A stretch of DNA of 64,000 bases from Solirubrum puertoriconensis (GCF_001483135.1 NZ_LNAL01000008.1:310001-374000); one strand, 5' to 3'. Positions 1 to 8,561 are shown, numbered from the stretch's first letter. The notes: generated by a model not told the origin, from the letters alone. Numbers and translations: made by a program.

Positions 1-2
1 AC

Positions 3-713
3 GAACTGGCCTGCGGCGATGCGCGCACGTTCCAGGGCAAGGAGCGCCATGTGATGTTCCTCTCGCTAGTGGTGTCGAAGGGGCAGGCCACAGCCGTGGG
101 CCGCGACGATTTTGCCAAGCGCTTCAACGTGGCCGCTTCCCGGGCCCGCGACCGAATGTACCTGGTGCGCAGCCTCGAAGCCGACGAGCTCAGCCCCAAC
201 GACCGCCTGCGCCGCGCCCTGCTGGCGCACTTTGCCACGCCCTACGGCCTCGACGAAGTCCGGGTGAGCAACCTGCGCGAACTGTGCGAGTCGGCGTTTG
301 AGCAGGATGTGTACGACGTGCTAACCGAGCGCGGCTACCGCGTGCAGCCCCAGGTGCGGGTGGGCCAGTACCGCATCGATTTGGTGGTGGAAGGTGCCGG
401 CGACCAGCGTCTCGCCGTAGAGTGCGACGGCGACCGGTACCACGGTCCCGACCGTTGGGCCGACGATCTGCGCCGACAGCGTGTGCTGGAGCGGGCGGGT
501 TGGCAGTTCTGGCGCTGCTTTGCTTCGGCCTGGGTGCGCTGGCACGCCGAAAGCGTGCAGGATTTACTCGACACGCTTGCCCGCGTGGGTATTGAGCCCC
601 TAGGTGCCCACGATGCCCCACCCAGTAGGCACGTGGAAGCGCGTCGCTATGTGGCCTTCCCCGAGGTAGCCGAGCCGGAGGCGGCTGTGCTGCCCACAGA
701 GGTGGAGTTGTAG
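3..713 (+). CDS. C-terminal part of a superfamily 1 helicase fused to a Vsr/DUF559-like nuclease (partial)
   Basis: The reading frame is open from the left edge of the window, so only the last 236 residues are visible. Residues 7-15 (ARTFQGKER) resemble helicase motif V and residues 42-49 (NVAASRAR) motif VI of Upf1/Dna2-like SF1 helicases. After about 45 linker residues comes a nuclease-like fold: a Glu- and Asp-containing stretch (AVECDGDRYHG) followed by R-RQRVLERAGWQFWR, typical of the restriction-endonuclease-like domain found at the C-terminus of large AAA/SF1 proteins (DUF559, REase_MTES families). The protein probably unwinds and cuts DNA and could act in defence or repair, but the upstream part and its neighbours lie outside the window, so the role is inference. 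Confidence 0.72.
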   Translation, partial: ELACGDARTFQGKERHVMFLSLVVSKGQATAVGRDDFAKRFNVAASRARDRMYLVRSLEADELSPNDRLRRALLAHFATPYGLDEVRVSNLRELCESAFEQDVYDVLTERGYRVQPQVRVGQYRIDLVVEGAGDQRLAVECDGDRYHGPDRWADDLRRQRVLERAGWQFWRCFASAWVRWHAESVQDLLDTLARVGIEPLGAHDAPPSRHVEARRYVAFPEVAEPEAAVLPTEVEL

Positions 714-746
714 CGTGTTAGCAAAAGCGTTGAACCCGTTCGGCTT

Positions 747-1355
747 ATGGCTACTTCCGGCGAGACCTTGCTGCTTACCTTGCGACTGGCGGGCTCCGTT
801 CCGGTTCGCGCCGGCCGCGAATTGCAGCAACAGCGTGTCGCGGCGCAGGAGGCAGCCCGCTCAGTTGACTCCGTCGATGAAACTCAGGCTGCCCACCGCC
901 GCGCCGAAAAGCAGTTCTTCGCCGCCTTCGATGCCTTGCTTGATGAAGCTCCTACGGGTCCAGCCTACCTAGGCAAAGAAAAAATTGCCGAGGCGGTAGC
1001 CGGCGAGCTGCTAATGCTGGAGGAGCTAGGTCTGCACGTGCCCTGCTTTGTGCTGCTGCCCACCCACCTGCACGCTGTATTGCACCAGCCTGGGGGCCAT
1101 AGCCTCTCGCTCTACAAAACCGTGGAGCTGCTGCACCAGCGCACCGCCCAGCAGGCCCACCGCATCCTGCGCGGTCAACTGCCCGCACAGGCCGATTTCT
1201 GGCATCCTGGCTTCCATGAGTTGCCGGTGCTCGGTGCTGGCGAGCAGCAGCGCGTGCAGGCCTATTTGCTGGCTCATGCCCAGCGCCTGAAGCTGCCCGC
1301 GCGCTACGGTGAGTGGCCGTACGCTTATGTGGCTCCGGTGGCCCGTGCAACCTAG
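747..1355 (+). CDS. REP-associated tyrosine transposase-like protein (Y1_Tnp, RAYT family)
   Basis: The 202-residue protein has the HUH signature in LLPTHLHAVLHQPGG (His-Leu-His binds the metal), followed about 60 residues later by WHPGFHELPV and QAYLLAHAQRLKL, which align with the W-x-x-x-F-H-x-x and YI-x-x-NP-x-x-x-L parts of RAYT proteins; the Tyr of QAYLLAH would be the catalytic residue. RAYTs are single-copy, domesticated relatives of IS200/IS605 transposases that nick REP palindromes. No IS ends or second copy are seen around it. It starts 33 bases after the helicase-nuclease gene, and its stop codon overlaps a CCTAGG site. Catalytic competence is not certain because the region around the HUH motif is divergent (T instead of N before the first His). 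Confidence 0.65.
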   Translation: MATSGETLLLTLRLAGSVPVRAGRELQQQRVAAQEAARSVDSVDETQAAHRRAEKQFFAAFDALLDEAPTGPAYLGKEKIAEAVAGELLMLEELGLHVPCFVLLPTHLHAVLHQPGGHSLSLYKTVELLHQRTAQQAHRILRGQLPAQADFWHPGFHELPVLGAGEQQRVQAYLLAHAQRLKLPARYGEWPYAYVAPVARAT

Positions 1356-1364
1356 GGCTGGTGG

Positions 1365-1898
1365 CTAACCGCCAGCCTCAGGTGCCAGAGCCGGGTGCAG
1401 AAACAGCACCATGGTTTCCTCGTCGAAGTACTGGCCCTGCCATTTCATGGCGCGCGGCTCGATGCCTGTGCTCACGAAGCCTTCGGAGGCATACAGGGCA
1501 CGGGCTGGAGCGTTGGTAGCCACCAGCGTCAGGAGCACTTGCTCGAGACCCGGCAACTGGCGAACAAACTGCAGGGCAGTGCGCAGCAACGCCCGGCCCA
1601 GGCCGCGGCGGCCCGCTTCGGGGCGCACGTACATGCCCCTGATTAGCCCTTTGTGGCGCATTTTATCGAGGGGCTCGCGCACAAAGCCCAAGGTGCCTAC
1701 CAGTGTATCATCGGCAAAAGCGCCCCAAATTACTTCCTCGGCATTTGGCTGATACGCGGTCCAGCGCAGCGGGCGGCGGGCATCGTCGGCGGGCGTTACC
1801 CGGAAGCATTCGGGCTGGCGCGTAAGGCTTTCGGTGCGCAGGGCTAAGTAAGCCGGCTCATCGGCCGGAAATACAAGTGGGCGAATGGTATCGGCCAT
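1365..1898 (-). CDS. GNAT family N-acetyltransferase
   Basis: A 177-residue protein with the acetyl-CoA binding motif RRGLGRALL in the middle, preceded by the beta-4 strand GMYVRPE, and a C-terminal NAPARALYASEGF segment, all typical of the GNAT fold. The substrate cannot be told from sequence. The start chosen is the ATG that gives MADTIRPLVFP; the longer reading frame would run into the end of the upstream EamA gene. It lies 46 bases downstream of the EamA transporter gene on the same strand, so the two may be co-transcribed, and it converges with the RAYT gene with only 9 bases between the stops. Confidence 0.85.
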   Translation of the reverse strand: MADTIRPLVFPADEPAYLALRTESLTRQPECFRVTPADDARRPLRWTAYQPNAEEVIWGAFADDTLVGTLGFVREPLDKMRHKGLIRGMYVRPEAGRRGLGRALLRTALQFVRQLPGLEQVLLTLVATNAPARALYASEGFVSTGIEPRAMKWQGQYFDEETMVLFLHPALAPEAGG

Positions 1899-1944
1899 AA
1901 AGTGCAGGTGCCGGAGGCGGGCTGGTGGCAGGGCGCCAACCCAG

Positions 1945-2910
1945 CTACTTTGCCCGGTTAATGATGAACACACTCAAGAGGATAATGCCCATGCCCAGCA
2001 GGTGCCACCCGTTGATGATTTCGCCATCCAGCAAGCCCCAGCCTAGGGTCATGATGGGCACTAGATAGGTATTGGAGGAGGCAAACAGCGCCGTCGACTG
2101 CTGAATAAGTTTATTGAAGAGCACCATGGCTACGGCGGTACTCAACGTAGCAAGCAGGGCAATGTAACCGAAGGCCGTCCAGGCGCCGGGCACGTGCTGC
2201 AACTTATATAGGAAATCGGTACCTAGGAGCAAGTAAGCCGCAGCCGGCCCGCCAATCAGCATGAGCAGCAGCCCCGTTACTGCCAACGACGGAATGCCGT
2301 GGAAATGGTGCTTGATGACGTTGATGCTTACGCCGTACCCCAAGGTAGCCAGCACGATGTAGAGCCCGTACCAGGCGTTGCCTTCGCCGGTAGGGGTAGC
2401 GTCGCCGCCACTGCCACCTAGGCCCATTAACACGATGGTGCCCAGCAAGCCGGCGCCAATGCCAGCCGCACGTAGCCACGTAATGCGTTGCCCGAAAAAC
2501 ATGGCGCCCATTAGCAGCGTGAATACGACCGTTAAGGCATTGAGCACGCCAGCCAGGCCCGAAGCCAGTCTGGTTTCGGCGTAGGCAAACAAGAAAGCCG
2601 GAATGAGTGTGCCCACCACACCGCTCAGCAGCAGCCACTTAAAGCGGCTGCGCTCCACTTTGCGCACGTAGCGCAGCGCGAAGGGTAGCAACAGCAGCGC
2701 CGCTACCGTTACGCGGGTTGCGCCCAGCTCCAGCGCCGAAAACACCGCCAAGCCTTTCTTCATCAGAATAAACGACGTGCCCCAGATAGAGGCCAGCACC
2801 ACCAGCAGCACCCAGGCCGATAGGGGCGTGTGGTGCGGCGGCGGACCGGCTACAACGGGTGGGGCTGGAGCGGCGGCAGCCGCGGGAGCGGGGGGAGGGG
2901 CAGATGACAT
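1945..2910 (-). CDS. DMT superfamily transporter (EamA domains)
   Basis: A 321-residue inner-membrane protein with about ten hydrophobic segments arranged as two EamA repeats, each opening with a conserved helix (VLASIWGTSFILMKKGL in repeat one, ATLGYGVSINVIKHH in repeat two). A proline/alanine-rich cytosolic tail of about 25 residues precedes the first helix. Members of this family export or import metabolites such as amino acids or nucleotides; the cargo here is unknown. The ATG at the right end giving MSSAPPPAP was preferred to an upstream non-ATG start. The gene is followed closely by the GNAT gene. Confidence 0.88.
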   Translation of the reverse strand: MSSAPPPAPAAAAAPAPPVVAGPPPHHTPLSAWVLLVVLASIWGTSFILMKKGLAVFSALELGATRVTVAALLLLPFALRYVRKVERSRFKWLLLSGVVGTLIPAFLFAYAETRLASGLAGVLNALTVVFTLLMGAMFFGQRITWLRAAGIGAGLLGTIVLMGLGGSGGDATPTGEGNAWYGLYIVLATLGYGVSINVIKHHFHGIPSLAVTGLLLMLIGGPAAAYLLLGTDFLYKLQHVPGAWTAFGYIALLATLSTAVAMVLFNKLIQQSTALFASSNTYLVPIMTLGWGLLDGEIINGWHLLGMGIILLSVFIINRAK

Positions 2911-3124
2911 GGGCAGCAAAGGTCGGAACAAGGCGCGAGGTATGCCATTGCCGAGGTTATGTGCCTAGGTGCTTGGGTTGCCAACTGGCAAGAGGCAAGT
3001 CGTTCAGGTGCCTTTCACCCGATGATGTGATTGACACCTAGGCATGGCGCGGGTAGTATTGCTGCCGGGTTGGTAATGCCTTGGCTTACCGGCTCTTTTT
3101 TGCTCTAGCCCCTCAATACCCGCT

Positions 3125-3553
3125 ATGAAAACCCTCGAAGCCACTCCCGCCACCACCGAAGCCAACAAACAAGTAGTACTAGCTTACGTCGAAGCCTTCA
3201 ACCGGGCCGACATGGCTGCCCTGCGCCGCATTTTTGCCGATGATGCGCTGGTGTATGGGGTGCTTGGCTGGGGCACCATGGATCAGGTAATACCCGTCTG
3301 GCAAGAACTGCACGCCGCTTTTGCCTTACACCTGCGGGTAGAGGCCATTGCCGCCGACGGCGACAACGTGATGGTGCGCTACCTGGAGCAGGGGCAGTCG
3401 GTGGGCTCGTTCCGCGGTGGCCCGGTTACCGGCAAAACCTACGAGATAGTGGCCATGGAGCACTTTGTGGTGCGCGAGGGCCGCATTGAGCGCCGCTGGG
3501 GCGCCCGCGACTCCGCCGCCATGAACCGGCAAATGGGCTTGCCGTTGGGCTAA
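3125..3553 (+). CDS. SnoaL-like / NTF2-fold protein
   Basis: A 142-residue soluble protein with the usual pattern of the SnoaL/ketosteroid-isomerase fold: VLAYVEAFNRADMAALRRIF at the N-terminus, then DDALVYG, a central helix, and a C-terminal beta-sheet ending in GRIERRWG. Proteins of this fold bind small hydrophobic ligands, isomerise or hydrolyse them, or only act as scaffolds; no catalytic assignment is possible here. It is a single-gene unit, transcribed away from the EamA gene and ended by a hairpin terminator shared with dusB. Confidence 0.8.
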   Translation: MKTLEATPATTEANKQVVLAYVEAFNRADMAALRRIFADDALVYGVLGWGTMDQVIPVWQELHAAFALHLRVEAIAADGDNVMVRYLEQGQSVGSFRGGPVTGKTYEIVAMEHFVVREGRIERRWGARDSAAMNRQMGLPLG

Positions 3554-3578
3554 CGTGCCTTAGCTGATACTAACAACG

Positions 3579-3622
3579 GAGGGCCTTCCTGCTGGGTACT
3601 AACCCTAGGCAAGAAGGCCCTC
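3579..3622. terminator. Bidirectional terminator between the SnoaL-like gene and dusB
   Basis: A perfect 10-bp inverted repeat (GAGGGCCTTC at 3579-3588, its complement at 3613-3622) lies between two convergent genes. The 24-nt loop contains a CCTAGG palindrome at 3604-3609. Confidence 0.7.
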
Positions 3623-3652
3623 GGTTTGCAAAAGGAGTTGAGCCGATAGCTT

Positions 3653-4642
3653 TTAGTCGGCCAGCACGGCTTCGCTTTGCGCAATAGTGGCCAAGATGGC
3701 GCGTACTTCGTCGGGGGTATTGGCCTCCACCAGCTGCGTGCGCCACTGCTTAGCGCCTACCAAACCCTTGAAGTAGTGCGCGTAGTGGCGGCGCATCTCG
3801 AAGATGCCCACTTTCGGGCCCTTCCACTCAATGCTCTTCTCGAAGTGCATCTGGCAGGCCTGCACGCGCTCCTCCAGCGTAGGCGGTGCCAGCTTTTCGC
3901 CGGTAGCCATGTAGTGCTTGATTTCGCGGAAAATCCAAGGGTAGCCGATGGAAGCGCGGCCAATCATGATGCCGTCGACGCCGTAACGGTTTTTGTACTC
4001 TAAGGCTTTTTCGGGCGAGTCGATGTCGCCGTTGCCGAAGATGGGAATGCGGATGCGCGGGTTCTCCTTGATCTTGGCAATCAAGGTCCAGTCGGCTTCG
4101 CCTTTGTACATCTGCACGCGGGTGCGACCGTGGATGGTTAGCGCCTCAATGCCAATATCCTGCAGGCGCTCGGCCACTTCCTCCACGTTCCGGGTCGAGT
4201 CGTCCCAACCCAGGCGCGTTTTCACCGTCACGGGCAGGTGCGTGGCTTTCACCACGGCCTCGGTCATCTGCACCATCTTCGGAATATCGCGCAGCAAAGC
4301 CGCGCCAGCACCCCGGCAAGCTACCTGCTTCACGGGGCAGCCGTAGTTAATATCGATGAGGTCGGGCCCGGCTACGGTGCTGATTTTGGCGCACTCGGCC
4401 ATGGTTTGCACATCGGAGCCGAAGAGCTGAATGCCGATGGGCCGCTCGTAGTCGAACACGTCGAGCTTTTTCTTGCTCTTGGCCGCGTCGCGGATCAGGC
4501 CTTCCGACGACACAAACTCGGTGTACATCAGATCGGCGCCGCCTTGCTTGCACACGGCACGGAACGGCGGGTCCGATACGTCCTCCATGGGGGCGAGCAG
4601 CAGCGGAAAATCGGGCAGGGCGAGGTCGCGGATGTAGACCAT
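3653..4642 (-). CDS. dusB: tRNA-dihydrouridine synthase B
   Basis: The 329-residue protein reduces specific uridines in the tRNA D-loop, using FMN and NADPH. It begins with a typical LLAPMEDVSDPPFR segment and carries INYGCPVKQVACRGAGAALL with the catalytic Cys, followed by VKTRLGW, LTIHGRTR (phosphate/FMN contacts), GNGDI and GIMIGRASIGYPW of the TIM barrel. Length and motif order fit the DusB branch. It is a single-gene unit on the minus strand, divergent from the CPBP protease gene, with a TAAATTTG box 64 bases upstream of the start. Confidence 0.96.
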   Translation of the reverse strand: MVYIRDLALPDFPLLLAPMEDVSDPPFRAVCKQGGADLMYTEFVSSEGLIRDAAKSKKKLDVFDYERPIGIQLFGSDVQTMAECAKISTVAGPDLIDINYGCPVKQVACRGAGAALLRDIPKMVQMTEAVVKATHLPVTVKTRLGWDDSTRNVEEVAERLQDIGIEALTIHGRTRVQMYKGEADWTLIAKIKENPRIRIPIFGNGDIDSPEKALEYKNRYGVDGIMIGRASIGYPWIFREIKHYMATGEKLAPPTLEERVQACQMHFEKSIEWKGPKVGIFEMRRHYAHYFKGLVGAKQWRTQLVEANTPDEVRAILATIAQSEAVLAD

Positions 4643-4705
4643 ACTGTGGGGGCGCCGCGCAGTCGTCGGGTTGACGTTGAACGGCGCCGGTTAGCGTATT
4701 TTGCG

Positions 4706-4713
4706 CAAATTTA
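4706..4713 (-). promoter_or_regulatory. Putative -7 box (TAAATTTG) of dusB
   Basis: Read on the minus strand this is TAAATTTG, matching the TAnnTTTG -7 element of Bacteroidota promoters. It lies 63 bases upstream of the dusB start. No convincing TTTG -33 box was found, so the call rests on one half of the promoter. Confidence 0.35.
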
Positions 4714-4841
4714 CGACACAAGAGGAGTCAGTTGCCGGTATGGCATGCTGAGACTCAGCCTTTGGGGCAAAACGTACCGGCCAATGCAGCCATTTGGCGC
4801 GTTTATTCGTCTGACTACCGCCTACCAACTACCCAATACGC

Positions 4842-5906
4842 ATGAAAGGTTTCGCCCGCCCCGAAACGATGCATCCCGCTCTTACAATGCTGCTGCTGGC
4901 GCTGCTAGTAGTCGCGGGCATGTGCATCGGCATGTTTCTGGCCGTATCGGTAGTTACCGTAACCTACGGGGTCAATTTGCTGCGCCTGCCGGACGTACTG
5001 GCCTCGCCCTCGCGCTACTCCTACGGCTGGGCGGTGCTGATGTGGTTGCAGGGCCTTTCCTTGTTGGCCGGTTTTGGCGCTGGCGCTTACTTCCTGCCCG
5101 TGCTGCGCGGCATGAAGCCCGTTGAATACTTTGCGCCGCGCCGTCCAGTGCCAGCTTGGTGGTTGGTGGCGGCCATGGTGCTGATGATTGTGAGCATGCC
5201 AGCGCTTTCGGGGCTTGTGGCCTGGAACGCCGACGCCCACCTGCCCTCGTGGCTCTACGACCTAGAGAAAGCCGCCCGCGAAAAAGAAGACCAAGCCCAA
5301 GCGCTTACGGCCTTCCTTACCAAGTTCAGCACCACCACGCGCTTCCTGATAGCGTTGCTGGTGGTTGCTGTAGTGCCAGCTATTGCTGAGGAATTGACCT
5401 TTAGGGGCGTAGTGCTGCGGCAGTTCAGCCGCTGGACTAACTCTATGCACTGGGGCGTGTGGCTATCGGCCATCGTGTTCAGCGCCATTCACATGCAGTT
5501 CTTCGGGTTTGTGCCACGCATGCTGCTGGGTGTGTTACTGGGCTACTTGTTTGCCTGGAGCGGCAATATTTTGGTGCCCATGGCGGCGCACTTTGCGCAA
5601 AACGGCTTTCAGCTGTTGCTGCTTTTCTTGCAGCAGCGCGGCACCATCAGCTTCGATGCCGACGCAAACGAACCCATGTCGTGGCCGCTGATGCTGATTT
5701 CGTTGGTGCTTACCCTAGGGTTGCTTTACTGGTTGCAGCGGCAATTTGCGGCCCATGAAGCCGCCACTACCGAGGCGCATGTGCTCACGGGCCACGGCGT
5801 GCAAGTACGCGCCGAGGCCGATGTGCCGCCGGCTGCGCCGCCAGTAGCCGGGCATACCCTTACTTCGCACGGCATCGAAACGCCGCCCAAAGCACCTTCC
5901 GTATAA
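4842..5906 (+). CDS. CPBP family intramembrane metalloprotease
   Basis: A 354-residue multi-pass membrane protein with a CPBP (CAAX protease and bacteriocin-processing, Rce1/Abi) domain. The first catalytic motif is AEELTFRGVVL (Glu183-Glu184-x-x-x-Arg188), the second contains AIHMQFFGFVPRMLLGVLLG with the conserved His, and the third NILVPMAAHFAQNGFQLL has the His and Asn. The first 75 residues hold two transmembrane helices, and a 60-residue hydrophilic Pro/Ala-rich tail follows the last helix. Substrates are unknown; relatives process prenylated proteins, peptides or act in self-immunity. It lies immediately ahead of cdsA on the same strand, which suggests a shared transcript. Confidence 0.85.
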   Translation: MKGFARPETMHPALTMLLLALLVVAGMCIGMFLAVSVVTVTYGVNLLRLPDVLASPSRYSYGWAVLMWLQGLSLLAGFGAGAYFLPVLRGMKPVEYFAPRRPVPAWWLVAAMVLMIVSMPALSGLVAWNADAHLPSWLYDLEKAAREKEDQAQALTAFLTKFSTTTRFLIALLVVAVVPAIAEELTFRGVVLRQFSRWTNSMHWGVWLSAIVFSAIHMQFFGFVPRMLLGVLLGYLFAWSGNILVPMAAHFAQNGFQLLLLFLQQRGTISFDADANEPMSWPLMLISLVLTLGLLYWLQRQFAAHEAATTEAHVLTGHGVQVRAEADVPPAAPPVAGHTLTSHGIETPPKAPSV

Positions 5907-6023
5907 CTCTTCAGCGCTGCCGCCGCTACTTCTGCTTTTTCCTGCCACCAGCGCTTTGCACTCTTGATTACCTCCACAACTCCGTCGCCCCCCAACTCGC
6001 CCGAAGCTGCCAAGCCGCCCGGC

Positions 6024-6875
6024 ATGTCCAATATGTGGCAGCGTATTATCTCCGGCGCCATCGGGGCGGTGGTGCTGCTGGGCTGCATTTGGTACAGCGG
6101 CTTTACGTTCGGTTTGTTTTTCGGTGTGGTGCAAGCCCGCATGCTGTGGGAGTTTTACCGCATGATGCGCGTAGCCGGCTACCAACCAGCCGCCATGATC
6201 GGCACGGGCACAAGCATAGTGGTATTTGGCTTGCTCTACGTGCTCGGCGACGTAGATGCCCGCCCGTACGAAACCATTGAGCCTGTATTGCTTACGTTGG
6301 CTTCGCTTATCCTAATTGTGCCGCTGGTGTTCCTGCTGCGCGAAATGGCTTACTGGAACGACTCTCAAGAGCACCAGCCCTTTGCCAACCTAGGGGTGGC
6401 CATGGGCGGCTTGTTCTACGTGAGTTTGCCCATGAGCCTTCTGTGTCTGATTGGCTTCACCGAAGAAGGCTACGACTACCGCCGCATTTTTGGCTTGCTC
6501 TTCCTGGTTTGGGCGGCCGATACCGGGGCTTACATCGCCGGCAAAAGCTTTGGCAAGCACAAACTGGCGCCCAGCATCTCGCCCGGCAAAACCTGGGAGG
6601 GTTGGTTAGGCGGCACCCTGCTCACCCTAGCAGTGGGGTGGGGCCTGGGTTACCTGCTGCCCGATATGCCACTGGCGCACCGCTTGGTAGCTGCCGCGGT
6701 GGTGGCGGTTTTCGGCGTACTCGGCGATTTGGCCGAATCGATGCTGAAGCGCAGCGTGGGCGTAAAGGATTCGGGCCGCATTTTGCCCGGCCACGGCGGT
6801 TTGCTCGATCGGTTCGACGCATTCCTGTTTATTGTGCCGGTGCTGGTGGTGCTGCTGCTTCTATTCGATTTGTAA
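6024..6875 (+). CDS. cdsA: Phosphatidate cytidylyltransferase (CDP-diacylglycerol synthase)
   Basis: This membrane enzyme makes CDP-diacylglycerol from phosphatidic acid and CTP and so supplies psd and the other phospholipid pathways. The protein has seven to eight hydrophobic helices and the family signature KRSVGVKDSGRILPGHGG followed by LLDRFDAF near the C-terminus, with the upstream SISPGKTWEGWLGG motif. The ATG giving MSNMWQRIISG was preferred (283 residues); an in-frame TTG at 5964 would add 20 residues rich in Pro and Ser that have no place in the fold. It follows the CPBP gene by about 120 bases. Confidence 0.9.
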   Translation: MSNMWQRIISGAIGAVVLLGCIWYSGFTFGLFFGVVQARMLWEFYRMMRVAGYQPAAMIGTGTSIVVFGLLYVLGDVDARPYETIEPVLLTLASLILIVPLVFLLREMAYWNDSQEHQPFANLGVAMGGLFYVSLPMSLLCLIGFTEEGYDYRRIFGLLFLVWAADTGAYIAGKSFGKHKLAPSISPGKTWEGWLGGTLLTLAVGWGLGYLLPDMPLAHRLVAAAVVAVFGVLGDLAESMLKRSVGVKDSGRILPGHGGLLDRFDAFLFIVPVLVVLLLLFDL

Positions 6876-6946
6876 GCGTCACCTAGGGCCGCTGCACTGC
6901 TATTTCTAGCCTTGTAAGCCATTTTATGCGTATTGGGGAAACCTAG

Positions 6947-6954
6947 TACCTTTG
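6947..6954 (+). promoter_or_regulatory. Putative -7 box (TACCTTTG) of the glutamate dehydrogenase gene
   Basis: The sequence matches TAnnTTTG and lies 103 bases upstream of the chosen start, which would leave a 5' leader of about 95 bases. A matching -33 box is not evident. The identical octamer precedes the acyltransferase gene at 13967. Confidence 0.4.
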
Positions 6955-7056
6955 GCGCGTCATTTTTCCGCCCGCTTGCTGGCTGCTCGGCTGGCCTCGG
7001 GCGGCCGCTGTTTTTGCATTCCCCCATTCTTCAACCCCACTTACCCGATCAACAGC

Positions 7057-8343
7057 ATGGCCACTACGGTGTATAAAGAGCCGGCCCCCAAGGTGGACCG
7101 CGAGAACCCCCTCGAATCCATGATGTCGCGTTTCAACGTAGCCGCCGATATTCTCGGCCTCGACGACGCGACGTACAACGTGCTGAAAGCGCCCGACAAG
7201 CAAGTTATCGTGCACATTCCTGTGACGATGGACACTGGCGAAGTACGTGTTTTCGAGGGCTACCGCGTGGTACACAACACGGTGCTCGGTCCGTCGAAAG
7301 GCGGCATTCGTTACGATAAGAACGTGCACCTGGACGAGGTTAAAGCCTTGGCCGCGTGGATGACCTGGAAGTGCGCCGTAGTTGATATTCCGTACGGCGG
7401 TGCCAAAGGCGGTATCATTTGCGACCCCACCACCATGAGCCCCGGCGAAATTGAGCGCCTCACCCGCGCCTACACGCTGGCCATGAAGGATGTATTCGGT
7501 CCTGACAAGGACATTCCGGCTCCCGACATGGGCACCGGCCCCCGCGAAATGGCGTGGCTGATGGACGAATTCTCCAAAACCGTAGGCATGACGTCGCCGG
7601 CTGTGGTTACGGGCAAGCCGCTGGTAATGGGCGGTTCGCTGGGCCGCACCGAGGCTACGGGCCGCGGGGTAATGGTATCGGCGCTGGCTGCCATGCGCAA
7701 GCTGGGTATGGACCCCAAAGGAGCTTCGGCCGCCGTGCAGGGCTTCGGCAACGTAGGTTCGTGGGCCGCTAAGCTGCTCTGCGAGCAAGGCGTGAAAATC
7801 AAAGCCGTGAGCGACGTTTCGGGCGCGTACTGGAATGAGAATGGCATCAACATCGACGAGGCCATTGCTTACAAAAATGCCCACAAGGGCCGCCTCGATG
7901 GCTACACCGGCGCTACGCTGATGGAAAACCCTGAGGACCTGCTCACTGCGCCTGTAGATGTGCTGGTGCCCGCTGCCGTTGAAGACGTAATTACCGAGCA
8001 CAACGCCCACGACATCAAGGCTCGCCTGATTGTGGAAGGTGCCAACGGCCCCACTTCGGCCTCCGCCGACCCCATCATCAATGAGAAGGGCATCATGGTA
8101 GTGCCCGACATTCTGGCCAACTCGGGCGGCGTAACGGTTTCGTACTTCGAGTGGGTACAAAATCGCCAAGGCTTTAAGTGGTCGGAAGAAATGGTAACCG
8201 AGCGCGCCGACCGCATCATGAACGATGCCTTTGAGAAGGTGTACGCCACGAGCCAGAAGTACAACATTCCGATGCGTATTGCCGCCTACGTAGTGGCCAT
8301 TGATAAAGTAGCCCAGACTTACAAATTCCGCGGTAGCTTCTAA
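7057..8343 (+). CDS. gdhA: Glu/Leu/Phe/Val dehydrogenase (NAD(P)-dependent glutamate dehydrogenase)
   Basis: The 428-residue enzyme interconverts glutamate with 2-oxoglutarate and ammonia. Its N-terminal domain carries GPSKGGIRYDKNVHLDEV and the catalytic lysine region WMTWKCAVVDIPYGGAKGG; the C-terminal Rossmann domain has VQGFGNVGSWAAKLL; and AANGPTS-type residues (VEGANGPTS) complete the active site. This is the hexameric bacterial/eukaryal class of about 420 residues. The start at MATTVYKEPAP was chosen over an upstream in-frame ATG because the extra 35 residues are rich in Arg and Cys and lie over a probable promoter. The gene is a single unit ended by a GNRA-loop hairpin. Strict substrate preference cannot be read from sequence alone. 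Confidence 0.93.
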   Translation: MATTVYKEPAPKVDRENPLESMMSRFNVAADILGLDDATYNVLKAPDKQVIVHIPVTMDTGEVRVFEGYRVVHNTVLGPSKGGIRYDKNVHLDEVKALAAWMTWKCAVVDIPYGGAKGGIICDPTTMSPGEIERLTRAYTLAMKDVFGPDKDIPAPDMGTGPREMAWLMDEFSKTVGMTSPAVVTGKPLVMGGSLGRTEATGRGVMVSALAAMRKLGMDPKGASAAVQGFGNVGSWAAKLLCEQGVKIKAVSDVSGAYWNENGINIDEAIAYKNAHKGRLDGYTGATLMENPEDLLTAPVDVLVPAAVEDVITEHNAHDIKARLIVEGANGPTSASADPIINEKGIMVVPDILANSGGVTVSYFEWVQNRQGFKWSEEMVTERADRIMNDAFEKVYATSQKYNIPMRIAAYVVAIDKVAQTYKFRGSF

Positions 8344-8418
8344 GCTTCGCAATTGCTTTTCGCTATCTGCCAAGCAACCTTGGAGATTCGGACAGCATCA
8401 GAGTTCTGCATAAAGTAT

Positions 8419-8444
8419 AGCCCGGACCGCGAGGTCCGGGCTAT
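8419..8444 (+). terminator. Hairpin after the glutamate dehydrogenase gene
   Basis: A perfect 11-bp stem (TAGCCCGGACC with its complement) closes a GCGA loop, a GNRA tetraloop. Only a short T run (TCTTTG) follows, and that run also completes a TAnnTTTG box at 8443-8450, so the hairpin may end the upstream transcript and overlap the promoter of psd. Confidence 0.6.
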
Positions 8445-8450
8445 CTTTGT
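8443..8450 (+). promoter_or_regulatory. Putative -7 box (TATCTTTG) of psd
   Basis: Matches TAnnTTTG, 112 bases before the psd start, and overlaps the last two bases of the upstream hairpin stem. The overlap could be chance; no -33 box is clear. Confidence 0.3.
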
Positions 8451-8561
8451 AACCGCGTTCCGCCGTACCACCGCTTTCCCGCTTCGTTTGCCGCTCGTTT
8501 GTTTTGCCTGATTGCGTTCAGAATCAGTTGCATATCCGCAATCAGTGCTAATCTGCGATTT

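Noticed and set aside
4238-5125. A 295-codon plus-strand frame across dusB and the start of the CPBP gene
   Set aside because: It overlaps two well supported genes in other frames and changes composition at the boundary, which shows it is accidental.
6943-8373. A 476-codon open frame on the minus strand over the glutamate dehydrogenase gene
   Set aside because: It lies entirely antisense to a gene with clear catalytic motifs. Its product is rich in His, Val and Gly as expected from the mirror image of GC-rich codons, and no domain is seen.
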